A stretch of DNA of 64,000 bases from Anaeromyxobacter sp. Fw109-5 (GTDB lineage: Bacteria > Myxococcota > Myxococcia > Myxococcales > Anaeromyxobacteraceae): assembly GCF_000017505.1 (NCBI RefSeq), contig NC_009675.1:1612001-1676000 (forward strand), in the 5' to 3' direction. Numbering within the stretch: position 1 is the stretch's first letter; each line of letters opens with the position of its first letter. Under the pieces are notes generated by a model. The model saw nothing but the letters and a program-made list of their open reading frames with translations. It was not told where the DNA came from and searched no databases. Both the position numbers and the translations under genes were made by a program. Shown in pieces: positions 26,086 through 34,624 of the stretch.

Positions 26086-27306
26086 TCATGGCTCCGGGGG
26101 AGCCTGTAGCAGCACGGCCTCGATCTCGGTGCCGCGGGCCAGCCGCGCGCGGCCGGCGGGGAGCACCGCGAGCGCGTCGTGCCCCGCGACCGAGGTCAGG
26201 TGGCCGGAGAGCTGCGTCGGGAGCGGCTCGACCACGAGGCCGGTCCGGCTCCGCCGCACGCGGGCGCGGACGAACACCGCCAGCTCCGCCGGCTTCTCCT
26301 GCGCGACCGCGAGGCGCGCGGGGACGGTGACGCGGCCGGTGCCCGCGAGCCCGGCGAGCGCGCGGAGCGCCGGACGGGCGAACAGCTCGAAGGTGACGAG
26401 CGCGCTCGCCGGGTTGCCGGGGAGCCCGAAGACCGCGGTCCGCTCCCAGCGACCGAAGGTGAACGGCTTGCCGGGGCGCATCGCGACCTTCCAGAAGTCG
26501 AGCCGGGCGCCGGCCCGCACGAGCGCGTCGCGGACGAGATCGCGCGTCCCGACCGACACGCCACCCGTGGTGACGAGCGCGTCGAGCCCGCGCGCCGCCT
26601 CCAGCGCGCGCGCCAGGGTCTCCGGGTCGTCGCCCGCGATGGGCAGGAGCACGGGATCCCCGCCCGCCTCTCTCACCGCCGCGGCCAGCGCGGGGCCGTT
26701 CGACTCGTGGATCTGCCCAGGGCCTGGGACCCTGCCGGCGGGCACGACCTCGTCGCCCGTCGGCAGGATCGCCACCCGCGGCCGTCGCCGGACCGCGAGC
26801 TCGGTGCGGCCGAGGCCGGCCGCGAGCCCGATGACGCCCGCGTCGATGACGGCCCCCGCGGCCAGGGCGACCGCGCCGGCGGCCACGTCGGAGCCGGCGC
26901 GGCGCACGAAGCGGCCGGCCTCGGCGGCGCGCCGGAAGGCCGCCGGACCGCGACCGGCGCGGCGGACCTCCTCCTGCATCTCGACGGCGTCGGCGCCCTC
27001 GGGCAGGGGCGCGCCGGTGAAGATCCGGCAGCAGCTCCCGGGGGGCAGCGGCGCCGGCGCCGGCCGGCCGGCGTACACCTCGAACGCCACGGGGAGCCTC
27101 GCGCCCGCGCGCGGCGCGTCGGCGGCGCGCAGCGCGTACCCGTCCATCGTCGCGGCGTCGAACCCGGGGACGTCGCGGGCGGCGGTGAGCTCCTCGGCGA
27201 GGGCGCGGCCGAGCGCGTCGGCGAGCGGTACGCGCTCGGCGGCGAGGGGGGCGACGTCGGAGAGCGCGGCGAGGATACGGGCGCGGGCGGCGGCGGGCGT
27301 GAGCAC
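26086..27306 (-). CDS. moeA: Molybdopterin molybdenumtransferase MoeA
   Basis: The 406-residue protein has the MoeA domain order. An N-terminal domain (PLADALGRALAEELTAARDV, PGFDAATMDGYALRA) is followed by a catalytic MoCF domain (VAILPTGDEVV, GQIHESNGPALAAAVREAGG, VTTGGVSVGTRDLV, WKVAMRPGKPFTFG, FGLPGNPASALVTFEL) and a C-terminal beta domain. MoeA inserts molybdate into adenylylated molybdopterin to finish molybdenum cofactor. The GTG at 27306 is preferred since the family starts with LTPAAARARIL; the ribosome-binding site is weak, and an ATG 63 bases upstream is an alternative. No other cofactor gene is adjacent. Confidence 0.9.
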   Translation of the reverse strand: MLTPAAARARILAALSDVAPLAAERVPLADALGRALAEELTAARDVPGFDAATMDGYALRAADAPRAGARLPVAFEVYAGRPAPAPLPPGSCCRIFTGAPLPEGADAVEMQEEVRRAGRGPAAFRRAAEAGRFVRRAGSDVAAGAVALAAGAVIDAGVIGLAAGLGRTELAVRRRPRVAILPTGDEVVPAGRVPGPGQIHESNGPALAAAVREAGGDPVLLPIAGDDPETLARALEAARGLDALVTTGGVSVGTRDLVRDALVRAGARLDFWKVAMRPGKPFTFGRWERTAVFGLPGNPASALVTFELFARPALRALAGLAGTGRVTVPARLAVAQEKPAELAVFVRARVRRSRTGLVVEPLPTQLSGHLTSVAGHDALAVLPAGRARLARGTEIEAVLLQAPPEP

Positions 27307-27378
27307 GACCGCGTTATACCGCGCCGGCGCCCTTCTTCCCGCCGTGCGCGCCTCGCCGCGCGTGTACACTCCCGCGCC

Positions 27379-28218
27379 ATGACGTGTCCCTCCTGTGGCG
27401 CCGCCGCGTCGAGCGGTGCCTACTGCTCAGCGTGCGGCGCGCGCCTGGCCCCCGTGTCCACGGTCGGCGAGGGCGCCGTGCTGACGACGACCACGGCCGG
27501 GTCCGCCTTGCGTTACCAGCTCGTCGGCGGCAGCGCCTTCGCCGCGGCGCGCGTGGAGCTCGCGCCCGACCAGGCGATCCGGGCCGAGGCCGGCGCGATG
27601 GTGTCGATGAGCGGCAACGTCGACCTCCAGTCGCAGCTGCAGGGCGGGCTGCTCGGCGCGCTCAAGCGGGTGGTGTCGCGCGAGTCGCTGTTCGTCTCCA
27701 CGTTCACCGCGCAGGGCGGCGCGGGCGAGGTCATCCTGGCGCCCCCGGTGCCGGGCGACCTCGTGGGCGTCGAGCTCGCCGGCCGCGCGCTCCTCGTGCA
27801 GTCGTCCTCCTGGCTCGCCTCGGAGCCGGAGGTCCAGCTCGACACCGAGTTCGCCGGCTTCCGCGGGCTGTTCGCCGGCGAGGGGCTCTTCTTCATCCGC
27901 GCGTCGGGGCAGGGCACCGTCCTGCTCTCGTCGTTCGGCGCCATCGTGCGCCGGCCGCTGCCGGCCGGCGCGCGGTACGTGGTGGACACCGGGCACGTGG
28001 TGGCGTTCGACGCGCGCATGCCGTTCCAGGTGCGCAAGGCGAGCCGCCGCGGGTGGATGCGCTCGCTGCTCTCGGGCGAGGCGCTCGTGGCGGAGTTCAC
28101 CGGCCCTGGCGAGGTTTACCTGCAGACACGCAACCTGCGCTCCCTCGCGGGCGCGCTCTTCCCGTTCTTCCCGACCCAGCAGAAGGGCGGGGGGCTCGGC
28201 CAGCTGTTCGGAGAATAG
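27379..28218 (+). CDS. AIM24/TIGR00266-family protein with N-terminal zinc ribbon
   Basis: This 279-residue protein begins with a short zinc ribbon, CPSCGAAASSGAYCSACG (residues 3-20, two CXXC pairs), followed by a TIGR00266/AIM24 beta-sheet domain (VELAPDQAIRAEAGAMVSMS, LFVSTFTAQGGAGEVILAPP, GLFFIRASGQGTVLLSSFGA, FTGPGEVYLQTRNL). The family is widespread but of unclear biochemical function; the domain resembles tryptophan RNA-binding attenuator-like folds. It lies two bases upstream of the RNase R gene, so the two are almost certainly co-transcribed. It is divergent from moeA. Confidence 0.85.
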   Translation: MTCPSCGAAASSGAYCSACGARLAPVSTVGEGAVLTTTTAGSALRYQLVGGSAFAAARVELAPDQAIRAEAGAMVSMSGNVDLQSQLQGGLLGALKRVVSRESLFVSTFTAQGGAGEVILAPPVPGDLVGVELAGRALLVQSSSWLASEPEVQLDTEFAGFRGLFAGEGLFFIRASGQGTVLLSSFGAIVRRPLPAGARYVVDTGHVVAFDARMPFQVRKASRRGWMRSLLSGEALVAEFTGPGEVYLQTRNLRSLAGALFPFFPTQQKGGGLGQLFGE

Positions 28219-28220
28219 GC

Positions 28221-30953
28221 ATGGGGCACGAAGGCCAGGAGCGGCGGCGCACGGCGCTCGTCGAGGAGCTGCGTCGCGCGGCGGGAAAGCCGCTCTCCAT
28301 CCGGGAGCTCATGCAGCGGGCGAGGATCCACCCCGGCGAGCGGACGGACGTGAAGCGGGCGCTGCGCGACCTCACGCGCGAGGGCGTCCTGCTCCGCGAC
28401 GGGAAGCGCTTCTCGCTGCCCGGCGCACGCCCCGCGGCCGCGCCGGCGGCCGCGCTCGCCCCCGTGGGCGAGCGGCGCGGGATGCGCCGGGCCGGCCGCG
28501 GCAACGAGGTGGTGGGCACCCTCAAGAAGCACCGGGACGGCTACGGGTTCGTCGCCAGGATCGACCGCAAGGGCGACGACGTGTTCGTCCCGCCCGGCGA
28601 GGCGGCCCAGGCGCTGGACGGCGACCTCGTGCGGGTCGAGATCGTCCCCGCGCGCGGCGGGCGCACCGCCGGGCGGCTCGTCGAGGTGATCGAGCGGCGC
28701 CGGCGCCTGCTCATCGGCACCTACCACGCCCGGGGCGCGCGCAGCTTCGTCGTCCCGGCGGACGAGGAGCTGGGCGAGGCGGTGCCGGTGCCGGAGACCG
28801 CGGCGGCGCAGGACGGAGACGTCGTGAAGGTCGCGCTCGAGCCCGGGACGGCGCGGCTGCAGGGCGCGGTGGTGGAGGCCATCGGGCGTCCCGGCGAGCC
28901 GCGCGTCGAGGTGCTGAAGGTCGCCTACGCGAAGGGCTTCGCCGACGTGTTTCCGGAGCCCGTCCGCGCCGAGGCGGAGGCGACGCCGGATCGGGTCCGC
29001 CCCGAGGATCGCCAGGGCCGGCGCGATCTCACCGCCCTCCCGCTCGTCACCATCGACGGCGAGGACGCGCGCGACTTCGACGACGCCGTTCACGTCGAGC
29101 GCCTCGAGGGCCGGAAGGGGCTCTACCGGCTGGTCGTCGCCATCGCCGACGTGGCGCACTACGTGCGACCCGGCGCGGCGCTCGACGCCGAGGCGGGGCG
29201 GCGCGGGACGAGCGTGTACTTCCCGATGCAGGTGCTGCCGATGCTGCCGGAGCGGCTCTCGAACGGCATCTGCTCGCTCAACCCCGACGTGGACCGCCTG
29301 TGCATGGTGGCGGACCTCGTGGTGGACGAGCACGGCGAGACCCGCTCGGCCGAGGTGTACGAGGGCGTGATGCGGAGCGCCGCGCGCTGCACGTACACCG
29401 AGGTGGCGAACGTCGTCGCGGGCCAGTCGGTCCCCGGCCGCGATCGCTTCCGGGAGCGGTTCCTGCTCATGGCGGAGCTGCAGGAGAAGCTCACCGCGAT
29501 GCGCGGCCGCCGCGGCGCCCTGGACTTCGACCTGCCCGAGGCGAAGATCGTGCTCGGCGAGGGCGGCGAGGTCGTCGCCATCGAGAAGCGCCCCCGCAAC
29601 CGCGCGCACCGGATCGTCGAGGAGTTCATGCTCGCGGCGAACGAGGCCGTCGCGCGCTGGTTCGGCTCGCGCGAGCTGCCCACCATCTACCGGATCCACG
29701 ACGTGCCGGACGAGGAGAAGCTCCAGGCCTTCCTGGACCTCGCCGAGTCGCACGGCTTCGAGGTGCCGGAGGTGCCGGGCCCGCGCGCGCTGAACGCGCT
29801 CCTCGGGCGGTTCCAGGGCCACGCGCAGCAGCGCGCGCTGAACCAGCTCCTGCTGCGCGCGATGATGCAGGCGGTCTACGCCACCGAGAACATCGGCCAC
29901 TACGGGCTCGCCGCCCAGCACTACCTGCACTTCACCTCGCCCATCCGCCGCTACCCGGACCTCGTCGTGCACCGGCTCCTGAAGGAGGAGTGGGCGCGGC
30001 GGCAGGGGCAGCCGGTGCGCGAGCCGTCGCCCGCGGCCCTGGCGGAGATGGCGGCGGTCTCCTCGGAGCGCGAGCGCGCGGCGATGGAGGCGGAGCGGGA
30101 CATCGCCGCCTTCTACGCGGCGCTGTTCATGAAAGACAAGGTCGGCGAGCGCTACGAGGGCGTGATCTCTGCCGTCGTCGAGTTCGGGCTGTTCGTCGAG
30201 CTGAAGCGCTGGTTCGTGGAGGGGCTCGTGCGCCTCGAGGACCTCGGGGGCGCGCCGGAGCTCGACACCGAGCTGCACGCGCTCGTGGATCGCACCACGG
30301 GTCGCGCCTTCCGCGTGGGCGACGAGGTCACCGTCGACGTGGTCTCCGCGAGCCCGATCCGCCGCCGCATCGAGCTGAAGCTCGTCGAGGAGGCGAAGGC
30401 CATCGGGAAGCCCGCGGCGAAGGGTCGGCGGCGGCGCGAGGCGGAGCCGGTCCTCGCAGAGGCGGGGCCGGAGGAGGCCGATGCCCGGGGAGCCCGCGCC
30501 CCGCGACGCGGGAAGCCCGCCCCGGCGAGCGCGCCGCCAGCGGCCGGTCGCCGGCAGCGCAGCGGCGAGGGGCATCGCGAGCACGGGGTGAAGCAGGGAC
30601 CGCGGGCGCGCACCGGCGGAGGGCGGGAGCAGCAGGGCGAGCGGCGTGGCCGGGGAGGAGAGGGGCGCGGCCGCGGAGGTGAGGGGCGCGGTCGCGGAGG
30701 AGGAGAGGGGCGCGGTCGGGGAGGAGAGGCGCGCGGTCGCCGAGGTGAGGGGCGCGGTCGGGGAGGAGAGGCGCGCGGTCGGGGAGGAGAGGCGCGCGGT
30801 CGGGGGCCGTCCGAGCGAGCCGGGGGTGCGCCGGGCAAGGTCGGCTCGCGCCGCGGTCCTCCCGGCAGGAAGGGTGGAGCCGGGAAGGGGGCCGCGAAGC
30901 CGTCCAAGGGTGCCAAGGGCCGGGGCGGCGGGCGGCGCCGGCGGGGGCGGTAG
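28221..30953 (+). CDS. rnr: Ribonuclease R with long Arg/Gly-rich repeat tail
   Basis: The 910-residue protein has RNase R domains in order: an N-terminal winged-helix domain (ALVEELRRAAGKPLSIREL), cold-shock domains (VVGTLKKHRDGYGFVARID), an RNB catalytic domain (TIDGEDARDFDDAVHVE with magnesium-binding aspartates; YFPMQVLPMLPERLSNGICS; HFTSPIRRYPDLVVHRLL) and an S1 domain (VGERYEGVISAVVEFGLFVE). It degrades structured RNA 3' to 5'. After residue 730 comes a basic tail of about 180 residues with seven heptads of the type GRGGEGR encoded by a 21-bp tandem repeat. E. coli RNase R is 813 residues and has a shorter lysine-rich tail. It follows the AIM24-like gene by two bases. Confidence 0.93.
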   Translation: MGHEGQERRRTALVEELRRAAGKPLSIRELMQRARIHPGERTDVKRALRDLTREGVLLRDGKRFSLPGARPAAAPAAALAPVGERRGMRRAGRGNEVVGTLKKHRDGYGFVARIDRKGDDVFVPPGEAAQALDGDLVRVEIVPARGGRTAGRLVEVIERRRRLLIGTYHARGARSFVVPADEELGEAVPVPETAAAQDGDVVKVALEPGTARLQGAVVEAIGRPGEPRVEVLKVAYAKGFADVFPEPVRAEAEATPDRVRPEDRQGRRDLTALPLVTIDGEDARDFDDAVHVERLEGRKGLYRLVVAIADVAHYVRPGAALDAEAGRRGTSVYFPMQVLPMLPERLSNGICSLNPDVDRLCMVADLVVDEHGETRSAEVYEGVMRSAARCTYTEVANVVAGQSVPGRDRFRERFLLMAELQEKLTAMRGRRGALDFDLPEAKIVLGEGGEVVAIEKRPRNRAHRIVEEFMLAANEAVARWFGSRELPTIYRIHDVPDEEKLQAFLDLAESHGFEVPEVPGPRALNALLGRFQGHAQQRALNQLLLRAMMQAVYATENIGHYGLAAQHYLHFTSPIRRYPDLVVHRLLKEEWARRQGQPVREPSPAALAEMAAVSSERERAAMEAERDIAAFYAALFMKDKVGERYEGVISAVVEFGLFVELKRWFVEGLVRLEDLGGAPELDTELHALVDRTTGRAFRVGDEVTVDVVSASPIRRRIELKLVEEAKAIGKPAAKGRRRREAEPVLAEAGPEEADARGARAPRRGKPAPASAPPAAGRRQRSGEGHREHGVKQGPRARTGGGREQQGERRGRGGEGRGRGGEGRGRGGGEGRGRGGEARGRRGEGRGRGGEARGRGGEARGRGPSERAGGAPGKVGSRRGPPGRKGGAGKGAAKPSKGAKGRGGGRRRRGR
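30644..30812 (+). repeat. 21-bp tandem repeat in the RNase R tail
   Basis: About seven imperfect 21- to 24-bp units of the type GGAGGAGAGGGGCGCGGTCG encode GRGGEGR, GRGGGEGR, GRGGEAR and GRRGEGR heptads. Unit length is a multiple of three, so copy-number change would keep the frame. Confidence 0.85.
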
Positions 30954-30984
30954 AGCGCTCGGCTCGCCGCAGGGCGGCGACACG

Positions 30985-31293
30985 TCAAGCCGAAGGCGGC
31001 TTCCCGCGAAGCGCGGCGAGGAAGCGTCGCGCCTCCTCGAGCGGGCCGGGGCCGTGCCCGAGGTGCGGCTCCGCCTCGGCGCGCGGGACGAGGCGCACGT
31101 CGCCCGGCGCCTCCGGGTCGAACGCGACCGCGAGGTGCCGCGCGGAGAGCGCCCGGAAGAAGGGCTCCCACCCGCAGCGGCCGGAGACGTCGCCGTGCCC
31201 CACCAGGAGCGGCGTGCCGTCGCGCACCGCCGGCGAGAGGCGGCTCCGCCCTGCGGCGTGGATGATCTCGCCCCGGTCGACGGTCGTACGCAT
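30985..31293 (-). CDS. Hypothetical protein
   Basis: This 102-residue frame starts MRTTVDRGEIIHAAGRSRLS at the ATG at 31293, which has GGAGG about eight bases upstream. It contains GTPLLVGHGDVSGRCGWEPF and FRALSARHLAVAFDPEAPGD. No known domain is recognised; it is soluble with no signal peptide. The good ribosome-binding site and normal residue mix argue for a real gene. It is convergent with rnr (31 bases apart) and divergent from the TSUP permease. Confidence 0.6.
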   Translation of the reverse strand: MRTTVDRGEIIHAAGRSRLSPAVRDGTPLLVGHGDVSGRCGWEPFFRALSARHLAVAFDPEAPGDVRLVPRAEAEPHLGHGPGPLEEARRFLAALRGKPPSA

Positions 31294-31387
31294 CGGGACC
31301 TCCGCGCGGGATCTGCCGCGGCTCGCCGGCGCCTGCAATCGCCCTGCGGGGGCTGCGCGCCAGGCGCGTTCCTGTTACTCACGTAGC

Positions 31388-32134
31388 GTGACGCTCGGCG
31401 ACGGCTTCCTCGTGACCGCCTCGGCCGCCGCCGCCGGCCTCATCAACGCGGTCGCGGGCGGCGGGACGCTCCTCACCTTCCCGGCGCTGCTCGCGGCAGG
31501 GCTCGGCCCCGTCCACGCCAACGCGACGAGCACGGTCGCGCTGTGGCCAGGGCAGCTCTCCTCGGTCTGGGCCTACCGCCGCCACGTCGGCGAGGAGCGG
31601 CGGCGCGCCGTGGTGCTCGGCGTACCGGCCGTGCTCGGCGGCGCCATCGGCTCGACGCTGCTCCTCGCGCTCCCCGAGACGGCGTTCGCGGCGGTGGTCC
31701 CCTGGCTCATCCTGTTCGCCTGCGCGCTGCTGGCGCTGCAGCGACCCATCGGGCTGTTCGTGCGGGGGCACGCGGTGGGGAATCACCCCGTGGCGCACTG
31801 GGTGATCCAGCTGCTCATCTCGATCTACGGCGGCTACTTCGGCGCGGGCATCGGCATCCTGATGCTCGCCGCGATGGGCATCCTCGTGCCGTCCTCGATG
31901 CAGCACGCCAACGCGCTCAAGGTGCTGCTCGCTCTCCTCACGAACGGGGTGGCGACCCTGCTCTTCGCCGCCAGCGGGAAGGTCGATCTGCGCGTCGCGG
32001 CGCTGATGGCGGTGGCGTCGCTGGCGGGCGGCTGGATCGGCGCGCTGCTGGCGCAGCGGCTGCCCCCCGCCGGGATGCGCGCGTTCGCCATCGCCGTCGG
32101 CCTGTTCGCGGCGGGGAAGATGTTCTTCCGGTAG
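31388..32134 (+). CDS. TSUP (TauE/SafE) family transporter
   Basis: This 248-residue protein has about eight membrane helices and the TauE/SafE signatures: AAGLINAVAGGGTLLTFPAL near the N-terminus and GGYFGAGIGILMLAAMGIL in the second half, the two internally repeated glycine motifs. The family exports or imports small organic sulfur or carboxylate anions such as sulfite, sulfoacetate or taurine-related compounds. The GTG at 31388 is the most likely start although the ribosome-binding site is poor. The stop lies 12 bases from the left edge of HNH cassette B. Confidence 0.88.
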   Translation: MTLGDGFLVTASAAAAGLINAVAGGGTLLTFPALLAAGLGPVHANATSTVALWPGQLSSVWAYRRHVGEERRRAVVLGVPAVLGGAIGSTLLLALPETAFAAVVPWLILFACALLALQRPIGLFVRGHAVGNHPVAHWVIQLLISIYGGYFGAGIGILMLAAMGILVPSSMQHANALKVLLALLTNGVATLLFAASGKVDLRVAALMAVASLAGGWIGALLAQRLPPAGMRAFAIAVGLFAAGKMFFR

Positions 32135-32146
32135 GGGCGGACTCGA

Positions 32147-32247
32147 CCCCGACCCCGACCTTGTCATTCATCACATCGGCACGCCCCGGGCTCGGGACGA
32201 GGTGCCGACCGCGCGACCGCGGTGGGCACGCGAGAGGGAGCAGTACG
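32147..32247 (+). repeat. 101-bp cassette-edge repeat R (left copy of cassette B)
   Basis: Runs from CCCCGACCCCGACCTTGTCA to GGGAGCAGTACG. It matches 34034-34134 in direct orientation with four differences and 8360-8460 in inverted orientation. Confidence 0.9.
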
Positions 32248-32354
32248 AGCGAAAAGATGCGGGCACGAGGGGCCGGAGAGGCGGCGTCGCCGCGCGTCCG
32301 CCGCGTCGCCGCGCCGCGCTGCGGTCGGCTTAGCTCTCGTTCCGCCGTCAGCGG

Positions 32355-33530
32355 TCACGTTGCCCACAAGCCCTGCTGAATGGCAGCTGGGGCGGTGCCG
32401 GCATGCCCCGTCCGCTCGGAGACGCTCTCACGCCGGAAGCGATCCATGTGCTCGCGCCCGTAGGTCTGTTCGGCGTGCAACAGGTTGTGCGACTTGCAGG
32501 CGACTCGGAGGTTCTCGACCGTCGAGGGTCCGCCCAGGGCCTGCGGGTGGATGTGGTCGAGCTCCAGCTGCCAGCGGCTGTTGCAGCGCCGCCCGTCCGG
32601 AGCGACCCAGGCGCAGCGTCCGCCGTCGCGCTTCCAGACCTCGCGCCGCACTATCGCCGGGATCGTGCTCGTGGGCGCGGCGGACTCGGCGGAGGGACGT
32701 GGCTCCCGGTCGGTCCCCCGCTGCCGCTGCGGCGCGACCGCGCCCTTGCGCCTGCCGTGCTTCTCGATGGCGCAGCGGATGGCCTCCCGGAGCACCCCCG
32801 CGAGATCGCCGTCCGGGAACTTGTGCGAGAGCAGCGCGGTGAGCGTCTCGAGGTCCTCCTTGCAGGCCCGGTCGATGGTGACCCGCAGCGACCAGCCGCT
32901 CTCGCTCACCGCACGGGTGACCGCCCGCGTCCTCTGGCGAGACGGGTCGGACGGCGCGGGCATCGTGGCGGGGGACACCCCGGCAGCAGCGGCCGACGAC
33001 GGCGGCGCGAGCGGCGACTCCTGCGGCTCGGCAGGTCCGGCATCCACTGCCGCCAGCGGCAGCGCCGGGGCGCTCGCGGCTGCAGCGCGGTCGGGCAGCT
33101 TGCGCAGGCCCGCCCGCGGAGCGGTGCGCGCCTGGAGCGAGGCGACGAGGTGATCCACCTCCGCCTTGGTGCGGTACGCGGCCCGGCCGACGAGGTCGGG
33201 CAGGTTCTCCTCGGTCAGCACCTGGCCGAGCAGCTGGACGGTGGAGATGCAAAGGCGGCCATCTCGCAGGGCGTCCTCGAGGCTGGGGAACCGGCGCAGC
33301 ACCCGCATCGCCTGGATGCGTCGCCCGGCCGCGCCCTCGCGCAGGTGGAGCACCTCCAGGCAATACGCCCAGAGCGAGGGGTAGCCGGCGTCCACGTACG
33401 CGCGGCGGCGATCGAACACCTCGAGGTGGAGGAGGAACTCGACCTGGACGTCGCGCTCCTGGCCTGCGAGCTCGCGCAGGCGCTGGGCGAGGAGGGTCGA
33501 GTCGAGGGCGGAAGGGGCGATCGCGGGCAT
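32355..33530 (-). CDS. HNH endonuclease (multi-copy family), copy B
   Basis: This 391-residue protein is a close paralogue of the copy at 7086-8252. The N-terminal helical part and a C-terminal stretch of about 75 residues spanning the HNH motif (RCAWVAPDGRRC, LELDHIHP, NLRVACKSHNLLHA) are identical or nearly so. The linker (about 160-210) differs in sequence and length, and the last 20 residues differ completely. The ATG at 33530 has the same AGGAGGTGCACC leader. Upstream extension frames differ between the copies because of small indels, confirming the start. Strong conservation of both domains suggests recent duplication or selection. Target and role are unknown. Confidence 0.85.
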   Translation of the reverse strand: MPAIAPSALDSTLLAQRLRELAGQERDVQVEFLLHLEVFDRRRAYVDAGYPSLWAYCLEVLHLREGAAGRRIQAMRVLRRFPSLEDALRDGRLCISTVQLLGQVLTEENLPDLVGRAAYRTKAEVDHLVASLQARTAPRAGLRKLPDRAAAASAPALPLAAVDAGPAEPQESPLAPPSSAAAAGVSPATMPAPSDPSRQRTRAVTRAVSESGWSLRVTIDRACKEDLETLTALLSHKFPDGDLAGVLREAIRCAIEKHGRRKGAVAPQRQRGTDREPRPSAESAAPTSTIPAIVRREVWKRDGGRCAWVAPDGRRCNSRWQLELDHIHPQALGGPSTVENLRVACKSHNLLHAEQTYGREHMDRFRRESVSERTGHAGTAPAAIQQGLWAT

Positions 33531-34033
33531 GGTGCACCTCCTGTGCACCCTTCGTAACACGCGATGTGCGGCTCGCCTGGAACGCACCAGGCTCGCGCCT
33601 GCGCTGCGTTCCGGCCCCGCCCCTTCGCCGTCCATGCGGCGCGCCGGACGCGCACGGCGCGGCCTGCCTGCGCTCGCGAGGTACGTGCTCTCGACGTACC
33701 GCGGACGTCGAAGCGCGCTTCGCCTCGAACCTCGTCAAGAGGGCGACGTTCACCCACCGCAACTGGGACTCGCGGGGCTCGCAAGAGCTGTCGCTGGAGA
33801 TAGCAGGGACTATTAGTGAATGCCGCTAGACGGTTGCGCGACCTTCCTCGGACCTGCTCCGCCCGCTCCCCAGTCCTCGCGTCGACGGCGACGAAGACCC
33901 GCCCGTGCGATGCGCGAGGCGCGCCGGGAACCGAGCGCCTCTCCCCTCGATGCCCGAGCCCTCTGCGTCGAGCGGCGGCACACAACCCCGCGCGCGCGCG
34001 TGCTGTCGCCGTGGGATGTGACGAATGAAGAGA

Positions 34034-34134
34034 CCCCGACCCCGACCTTGTCATTCATCACATCGGCTCGTCCTGGACTCGGGACGAGGTGCCGACCGCG
34101 CGACCGCGGTGGGCACGCGAGAGGGAGCAGTACG
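34034..34134 (+). repeat. 101-bp cassette-edge repeat R (right copy of cassette B)
   Basis: Direct repeat of 32147-32247, differing at four positions within bases 35-45 of the unit. It abuts two GGGGTC hexamers of the leader on the minus strand. Confidence 0.9.
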
Positions 34135-34187
34135 CGCGAGCGAAAGGCGGGCGGAGTCGCCGCGCTCCGCCGCGTCGCCGCCTTTTC

Positions 34188-34622
34188 CTACGGCGCGCGC
34201 GCCGAGAAATGAATGAGCGCCTCGAGCGCGTTGGTCGTCGTCAGGATACCGACGAGGTCGCCGCGGTCGTCCACCACGATGACGCCGTTCAGCTTCCGGT
34301 CGTGGAGGAGCTTCGCCGCCTCCGAGAGCGGTGTCCCGACCTTGACCGCGTGCGGGCTCGGGTTCATCGCCGCGGTCACGGGCGTCTTCGAGAGCAGGTA
34401 GTGGAGCTCCCACTGGTCGAGACTCGTCGCCTTCGCCGGCATGTAGCCGAGCAGCATCTTCTCCGTGACGAGGCCGACGAGCTTGCCGCCCTTCATCACC
34501 GGCAGGCGCCGGATGTTCTTCTCTCGCAGGAGGTGGATCGCCTCCACGATCGACGCGTCGTCCCCGATGGTGATCGGGTTCCGCGTCATCCAGTCGCCGA
34601 CCGTGAGCTTCGTGTCCGCCAT
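34188..34622 (-). CDS. CBS-domain pair protein
   Basis: This 144-residue protein is two CBS domains: VGDWMTRNPITIGDDASIVE to VTEKMLLGYM, and VTAAMNPSPHAVKVGTPLSE to NGVIVVDDRGDLVGILTTTN. CBS pairs bind adenosyl ligands such as AMP, ATP or S-adenosylmethionine and regulate enzymes or transporters. The start at 34622 has GGGGA at proper spacing; an alternative ATG at 34628 overlaps the livF stop. It is the last gene of the liv transporter operon, so it may sense energy state for the importer. Confidence 0.85.
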   Translation of the reverse strand: MADTKLTVGDWMTRNPITIGDDASIVEAIHLLREKNIRRLPVMKGGKLVGLVTEKMLLGYMPAKATSLDQWELHYLLSKTPVTAAMNPSPHAVKVGTPLSEAAKLLHDRKLNGVIVVDDRGDLVGILTTTNALEALIHFSARAP

Positions 34623-34624
34623 GA

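Larger units (their letters stand above)
32147..34134 (-). mobile_element. HNH nuclease cassette, copy B, flanked by 101-bp direct repeats
   Basis: The unit is bounded by two direct 101-bp repeats (32147-32247 and 34034-34134, four mismatches seen). Between them, reading on the minus strand, are two GGGGTC hexamers, a leader of about 500 bp (34032-33531) nearly identical to that of cassette A, the HNH gene, and about 107 bases of spacer. No transposase, integrase or recombinase gene is present. The 219-base gap after TSUP and the 657-base gap 33531-34187 are fully accounted for by this element plus 53 further bases. Confidence 0.65.

Noticed and set aside
27307-27369. Longer MoeA start at the ATG at 27369
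   Set aside because: The extra residues lie before the conserved family N-terminus and nearly reach the divergent gene's start. The GTG at 27306 fits the domain better, although its ribosome-binding site is weak.
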